A DNA stretch of 64,000 nt from the NCBI GenBank assembly GCA_033032175.1, contig CM065326.1, positions 13,844,001-13,908,000 on the forward strand, given 5' to 3'. Positions 58,441 through 64,000 of this stretch are shown piece by piece. Every line of letters starts with the position of its first letter. Position 1 is the stretch's first letter. The notes under the pieces were generated by a model. That model was not told the origin of the DNA, did no database searches, and saw nothing but the letters and a program-made list of their open reading frames with translations. Both the position numbers and the translations under genes were made by a program. The stretch comes from Saturnia japonica (taxonomy: Eukaryota > Arthropoda > Insecta > Lepidoptera > Saturniidae).

Positions 58441-59064
58441 TGATTAAGACCTTTATAACAATTGACTTAATAATCAAATTTGATAAAGTTGATTCCAGTA
58501 TACTTAAGCAAAATCATTCTAACGTCCATTGAATCCGAAGTCAAATTTACAACGTAAAAACTATTTTACACTAAGTAATTGTAGAGTATTAATTTTATTT
58601 TATCTCGACAAAACCACTTAATTGGCAACTAGATATCTGCATTAACTAAAGATAAACGATCTATCTACTTAGCTAAATAATCGACATCTAATGCAAAAAT
58701 GTAAAACTACACCCAAATGGACGCAATATGTAAAACTCCATACAAATCGACTTCATAATAAACGAACATGGCCGATAAATAAATCGTCAAGTCATCATAA
58801 AGCTATATTTTATTTAATGATAAAAATGTTATATTCATTCCTCATGATTCAGGCTTTCAAGTATAAGTCAAGCATCAAGTTCCAAGTCATCATAATGATA
58901 AGCCTCTGCTATGCGCCAGTCGTTCCGTGCCTTTGATATTGCACAATATTATATCATGCGTTTCAAATGCAAACATAAATAAGGTCCTCGCTAACTTTAC
59001 CCACTGGGTACTTGTTAAAAAGGTACTGCTAGCTTCGAAAACATATTAAGTAAAGCATACGTAA
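58441..59064. other. no gene seen
   Basis: An 81-codon open frame at 58691-58936 (plus) has no recognisable feature. Confidence 0.3.
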
Positions 59065-59554
59065 TCTATACAAATAAATAAAATTGAAGTGTTTGTTTGT
59101 AATGTCAAGATAACAGTTTCTTAATAAATGCATAGGAAAGTATATACGATAACGATAACAAAAAACTTAATTATAAAATTTTGGATCTATTTTGACGGAA
59201 CTTTCACTGGTAGATAGCTGATGTTAAGGAGTAACTAAGGCTACTTTTATTTCAGAAAAAGAATTAGGCTTCCGCACAAATAAAAAAAAAAACTGGTTAT
59301 GGTGAATAAATTCGGGCACTTAAATGGTTTACGTTGAGTAAACCATAAGTGATATAGCAAATTAATGTAGTACACAATTGTTGAAATCAAAAAGATAGTA
59401 TCGAAAGCGAGAGAAATATGCCTATCTTCTAAGGAACACTCACAATAAGCATTTTTGTCTTTAAAATAGCAGGGAGCGAGGGAGCAATATTCGCGCGTGA
59501 GCTCGATCGATGGCATTCTGTAGACCACGTGAGCGAAGCCGTGGGCACAGCTAG
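59065..59554 (+). mobile_element. non-autonomous Helitron
   Basis: Starts TCTATACAAATAAATAAAAT after A and ends AAGCCGTGGGCACAGCTAG before T. The body is related to 28985-29512 (ACTTTCACTGGTAGATAGCT). Confidence 0.7.
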
Positions 59555-59559
59555 TATGT

Positions 59560-60394
59560 AATACAAGCAGTAAAGTAGTAACTAATGCCATCACATAATT
59601 ATTAGTGAGGATATTTTATATTAAAACAACATTCATGCTGTGCACACATACTTCTCCTTTTTGTTTTGGCACCGCAAAATGCACTTGCCAGCGTCAATGT
59701 TTTCAAGCCTTCGTGGTGGTAGATATTTTAATCAAAGTGGCGTCCAACAAGATGGTGGCTCCCTTGTTAGATCGATCTAGGGGGTTTTTGTGACATCCCA
59801 AAATGCATGTTTTCCGCTTTATATTTATAATTCACTTTACTTAGGCAGTACAAACAAACTATATCACGCAAAATGCCACCAATATTACCTAGTGTAGAGT
59901 CAAAAACCCTAAGTTAATGAATTAAAAATAAAAACCACAACATTTTCATTTTAAGATCCCGCCAAAAAGTCCGTAAACAAGCACGCAAACACACAACAGA
60001 CATAAAAACGAACGCACACACACGCACTGTTATTTTAAATGTTTTATTTGTAGCTTGCACCATTTTTTTAAAATTATTAATGTGAGATTCTTGAAAGTAT
60101 TTGCATTGGGGAAGACACTGTTACCTGAGGCACAGGTTATATCTAGTTCAGGTCTCACAGAGTTCCGTCATACTTGATGAATATATAATATAAAAAATTA
60201 TATTATCGCAAAAATATAAATACTCAATACAAAGTATGTAGTTTTCTATCATTATATTAGATACGTGAAGCAAAAACTTTGTACCCCTTTCTAAGCGTAT
60301 TGCGTGCACTGAAAGTTAGTTTATAATTTTATATGGAGGAGGGCAGAAAGCTAAAATGTATCTATAATATTTGTTACACATATATTAAATTAAA
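59560..60394. other. no gene seen
   Basis: AT-rich; ACACACACACGCAC tract near 60015. Confidence 0.35.
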
Positions 60395-60565
60395 TTAATT
60401 AATAGTGCGAACCCCCAAAAATATTGACATTGTCACTTAATGAAAAGTGACAGACAGCAAGTGATATAATATTCATTGTTTAGGTTCATACTGCAAATGT
60501 CAAACAGAAAATAGTCTATGATAAAAAGTCGCAATCCCAATTTCGATCATTGGGCGACCGCTAGT
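60395..60565 (-). repeat. interspersed repeat 'ACTAGCGG', copy 3
   Basis: Reverse complement begins ACTAGCGGTCGCCCAATGAT; contains CAAGTGATATAATATTCATT. Confidence 0.65.
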
Positions 60566-60754
60566 AATTATAAAAAAGGAAAATTCATTATTGAGATGAT
60601 CTTGACCTTTGAACAAAGTTTGTTTTTCAAATATCATTAGGTGTAACTGTAATCACACGATTTTCACAGAATATATACCCTTCTGTACCCTTCTTCTCAC
60701 CTAGCGTGATCCCAGTGCTCAGTTGTTCGCGAACGCGCACAGTTGATGTTCAGC

Positions 60755-61140
60755 TGTTTACGTCGTTTAGACTTAGTAAGACTAATAAAAGTTTTTTAGA
60801 TAATAGTGTCAGGTTCTATAACAAGATCCCGAAGCACATCACTGATTTACCTGACAACAAGTTCAAGGACCATGCCAAGCGGGTTTTACTGTCAAAAGGT
60901 AATTATAGGGTGGATCACTTTTGAATGATAGTGATGTCTCTCTCTGTGCATCCACTAAGTTATTATTATTGTAACTGTTATATTAACATTTGTACAATTG
61001 ACAAAAAAAAGATAAACCCGATCGAGTTTCTTACCGGTTCTTCTCGATGTCTGGGAAGTTATCCGAACGGTAGTAGTGTTTTGACGTTCATAAGTTCCTT
61101 CTTAGGGCCTAAATTGAATAAAGAATATTTTGAATTATTT
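60755..61140 (+). mobile_element. LINE family C, 3' fragment
   Basis: Encodes KSFLDNSVRFYNKIPKHITD then KFKDHAKRVLLSKG. The 3' UTR CCCGATCGAGTTTCTTACCG ends GGCCTAAATTGAATAAAGAA. Confidence 0.7.
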
Positions 61141-61655
61141 TGAGAGAAAATCAGAGTGTCAAGTAAGATTTTAGAATTTGTACAAAAATTGTATCATTAG
61201 TGTTTGACGGTATATTGTTCAATTAGTTCAACTCAGGTAGGTAAATCAATTGTATATTATTCTGATTTTGTTTTATTTGATTAGTTAGGCTTCAGGAGAA
61301 TATTATGTTTTCAATGTAGAGAAATATTATAAAACTTTCCATTTTGACTGTAATTTAAAATACTTCGGAAAATCTTCTTCGCGTCACTAACGAATTGAAT
61401 TGCGTACAAATTATAAAAATACAATGACTTATTAAATTTCTTGCATTTAGCTAAAATCTCGATAGATAATAATTGAGAAACAAAAGACCGTGGCAGAGTT
61501 ACAAAGACGCAGAATAAATTGTTCGGAAAAGTACAAACAAATATTTAAAATAATCTTGTACTGTTTGCCGCTGAGCAAATAATAACAATATAAAATTATT
61601 TAATAACGAAAGGAGAATACAAAATTATTAAGTATTAACGAAACAAGCTCACGCA
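61141..61655. other. no gene seen
   Basis: AT-rich, anonymous. Confidence 0.35.
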
Positions 61656-62440
61656 AACATCAGATTCAAAACGTATTATAAAAAAAATTAAGCCAAAGGA
61701 CCATGCAACTGTTACTGTTAGTGAAGTAAATAATGATGGTGAAACAGAGAACCCTAATATAGATTCGTTGAGAAAGAAAAGAAAAGGAAAAAAAAATCAA
61801 AACTAGGTAAAGCTGAACTGAAGCTGATGAATAATATTAGGACGATAAAAATAAAAACAAAGCAAACTAAAGATGAGCCAGAAAATTACGACTAAGAAGT
61901 TATTTCTGTACATCTGCAACAATTAAAAGTTGAATAAAGATAAACGCATTATTACACTTTCAACAAAAACAACGTGATCTTCATAAATTTTGCACTCTAG
62001 AACGATTTAAGAAAAGTGCACGAAATGGGTGCATAAATGTTCAAAAATTAATACAGAACTTTTATAAAGACGATATTAAAAGTCGCATTACAAACAGTAA
62101 GAAACATTATTTATAAGGAGTAACATGGAACCGTCTCAAAATTCCATTATCTTTTAGACACAATGAGTCACTTGAATTAGACATTTTTGGTTGAAAAACC
62201 TATTATTAAAATCAGTTACACCACCTTTATAAAACCCAGATCAAATTGGATTTAAATTCCAGTCGATGACTGCGATACGTGTGCCTCCTGTACATTGCAC
62301 ACAAGTTTTAACTTATTAATAATGGCTCTTAATAAGAATAATCTATGCTTCATGTAAAAGATTTTTATTATGGAAATCTTTTCTGATAAACATAACGTAT
62401 ATTTCCTTAATCGCAAGTGCACTATTAGCAAAGACAAGAC
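61656..62440 (+). pseudogene. decayed coding relic, probably of a repetitive insect protein family
   Basis: No frame stays open, but successive short stretches read like one protein on the plus strand. They are a Lys/Arg-rich segment (SLRKKRKGKKNQ), RFKKSARNGCINVQKLIQNF, DDIKSRITNSKKH, IKISYTTFIKPRSNW, and DDCDTCASCTLHTSFNLL with a Cys pair. The last part resembles a widespread insect family with 'DTC.C..H.N' text, recalled from memory and not verified. At least six stops or shifts. Confidence 0.3.
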
Positions 62441-62752
62441 GGTACGATATTAAAAAAAAAACGAAAAGACCAAGAAATACAATACGTGGAGTAGGATGGA
62501 CATACAAAAAAAATTAAGAAAAGCAAAAGGAAAACTTAAAAAGAATCGAAGGAAAGGGGTAATTACTTAATTTCAGCGAACAGTTAATTAGTTGAAATGT
62601 TATATTCGAGTTTTACATCTTTTAGTTATTAATTTTATTGATGATGTTTTTATTTGCCGAAGTTTAGTCAACTGAAGCATTGATGAATCATGAAGACTGA
62701 AAATAAATTATGTAATACCAATGATTACTAGTTAAATATGATAAATGATTAT

Positions 62753-63107
62753 TGTTAGAACTCTGGATAGTTAAAATACTAACAAGTAATTTGTTTAACA
62801 TTGCAGTTTACATACACATGTATAGGGTTTATCGCCTCGATTACGTCGTGGGCATTGAAAGTAAACATCAAGAAAAGTCGCGATGCTTCACGATGTTTCT
62901 GCGGTCGTTTAGTGTAGGTATATACGCGACTCAGGCGTGGCGCTAAGCAGTTCAGTTCAGTTTTGAATTACAAAGCTATAAAAGGAAGCGAAACCACAGT
63001 GTAATAAATAACAGTGTTGTGAGTTCGTGTAATTTGTAACTGTGTGGAATTGAAATAAATCTTCTTCGCGTCAATTATCGGATTTTTTAATACCCACGGG
63101 TGTAACA
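62753..63107 (+). repeat. possible solo LTR
   Basis: Begins TGTTAGAACTCTGG and ends GGGTGTAACA (TGTTA/TAACA inverted ends). Inside are CTATAAAAGGAAGCG (TATA box, about 62977) and AATAAA at about 63003 and 63053, in the order expected for an LTR promoter and 3' end. No target duplication found, so tentative. Confidence 0.4.
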
Positions 63108-63465
63108 ACATCATAAGAGAAATTATGTTCTTTTATAACATACTGTAAATTACATCATTCTCGACAATACGAATAATTTATGAAATAAGAATAAATCGAT
63201 TAGTTACCGCGTGTGCTTTAAATAATTGTAAAATTCATACAAATATACTATTGTTGAGGGAAATACATTCGACTAGTCGAGCAATGGATAAGGGGCAATT
63301 TCAACTGTTATCCTGTTAAGTCGAGGACCCGGACGGACGTATGTTCAATGTTCTATTCAGAATTTTAATTACTCATAGAGTTCTATGAGTTACTTTTATA
63401 GCATCTAATACTTCTTTGTTAGATTCTCTTTGAAAAATTCTCTCTACCAGAGATTAACTGACTGA
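63108..63465. other. no gene seen
   Basis: Anonymous AT-rich DNA. Confidence 0.35.
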
Positions 63466-63469
63466 CTGG

Positions 63470-63665
63470 TAGAATATCTCCACCCTACAGAAGATCGTAG
63501 TCAAATAACCTTGTGTTGAGTTCCTGCGGTGAGTAGGGTTCCCAGAGCTCCTTGGGGTACGAGAGTTCAAAGTTGACAACATGCTAATAATACTTCTTGT
63601 GTTACAAGCGTCCATAAACTATGGTAACCGCTTATCATCAGGCAGGCCGTACTCTAGCTTGTCAC
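63470..63665 (-). repeat. SINE-like repeat, family B, reverse copy
   Basis: Contains GAGTAGGGTTCCCAGAGCTC, GTGTTACAAGCGTCCATAA and CTTATCATCAGGCAGGCC, the reverse of 27685-27885. Confidence 0.55.
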
Positions 63666-63834
63666 CTTATTTGTATTATTTAAAAAAAAAAACCATGATT
63701 GAGTGGAATTCTTTACCTATGTCTGTTCTCTGATATCCATAATGAAATTAAGGTCATTTTCTTTTTTTTTAAGTTTAGCCTTTTTGGCTACAATATTAGC
63801 TAATGTTTTACGTTGTGGTTGAAAACTGAGCTAG

Positions 63835-63965
63835 TTTTATGGAAGACTGGCTCTCAAGTGCAGCTGCCGGAACACACCTATATAGAGGTGTTTGCCGACA
63901 TATTTTCAACTCGAGGGTGGTAGCTAGCCAGGTCAGTATTAGGTTTACTGGGCAAGAACGTTTTA
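63835..63965 (-). repeat. tRNA-derived repeat family C, partial
   Basis: GGAAGACTGGCTCTCAAGTG, GCAGCTGCCGGAACACACC and GAGGGTGGTAGCTAGCCAGG match 32140-32225. Confidence 0.5.
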
Positions 63966-64000
63966 TCTTTGTCTTCTCTTTCCATCGAATTTTCATATTC

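Noticed and set aside
59247..59594. 115-residue minus-strand ORF with membrane-like segments
   Set aside because: It lies inside the Helitron at 59065-59554, whose relative at 28985 is not open there.

Overview
The window is a piece of a moth or butterfly nuclear genome. It is AT-rich and intron-bearing, and crowded with repeats typical of Lepidoptera: short Helitrons ending in CTAG, a tRNA-derived SINE with a GGTTCGAATCC B box, mariner elements and several 5'-truncated LINEs. I recognise four host genes, all conserved in animals. RpS20 (minus, 7923-10549), TRAPPC2L (minus, 12842-15303) and VHL (plus, 15512-15991) lie in the first 16 kb. A long OSGIN-type flavoprotein gene (minus, 21431-45365) covers the middle. 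All exon joins were made by hand from splice sites, reading phase and family similarity; each joined coding length is a multiple of three.

Layout. 1-7900 is repeats: a pogo/Tigger fragment, a hAT-like MITE that swallowed part of a mariner, a Helitron, and LINE and SINE pieces. 7.9-10.6 kb is RpS20. 11.3-12.0 kb is a processed copy of the SRP54 M domain. TRAPPC2L and VHL are head to head, with start codons about 210 bp apart. A mariner pseudogene follows at 17.3-18.6 kb. OSGIN has eight coding exons and its introns hold most of the sequence from 22 to 45 kb. Those introns contain a six-copy array of a 193-bp unit, a 545-bp MITE, a dead pogo transposon with both ends, and a complete 6.86-kb Ty3/gypsy retrotransposon. 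The LTRs of that retrotransposon differ at one base, and its 3' end lies 56 bp from the OSGIN exon 1 splice donor. From 45.4 to 64 kb I see no confident host gene, only nested LINEs, a second mariner, an 83-bp tandem array, Helitrons, a possible solo LTR and two decayed coding relics.

Functional links. The four genes are housekeeping or stress genes: a ribosomal protein, a TRAPP vesicle-tethering subunit, the HIF ubiquitin-ligase adaptor and an oxidative-stress flavoprotein. I see no operon-like logic except the shared TRAPPC2L/VHL promoter. The most informative signals are the very young gypsy insertion, the 193-bp array, the PIP-box-like C-termini of both pogo relics, and the VHL upstream ORF that overlaps the start codon.
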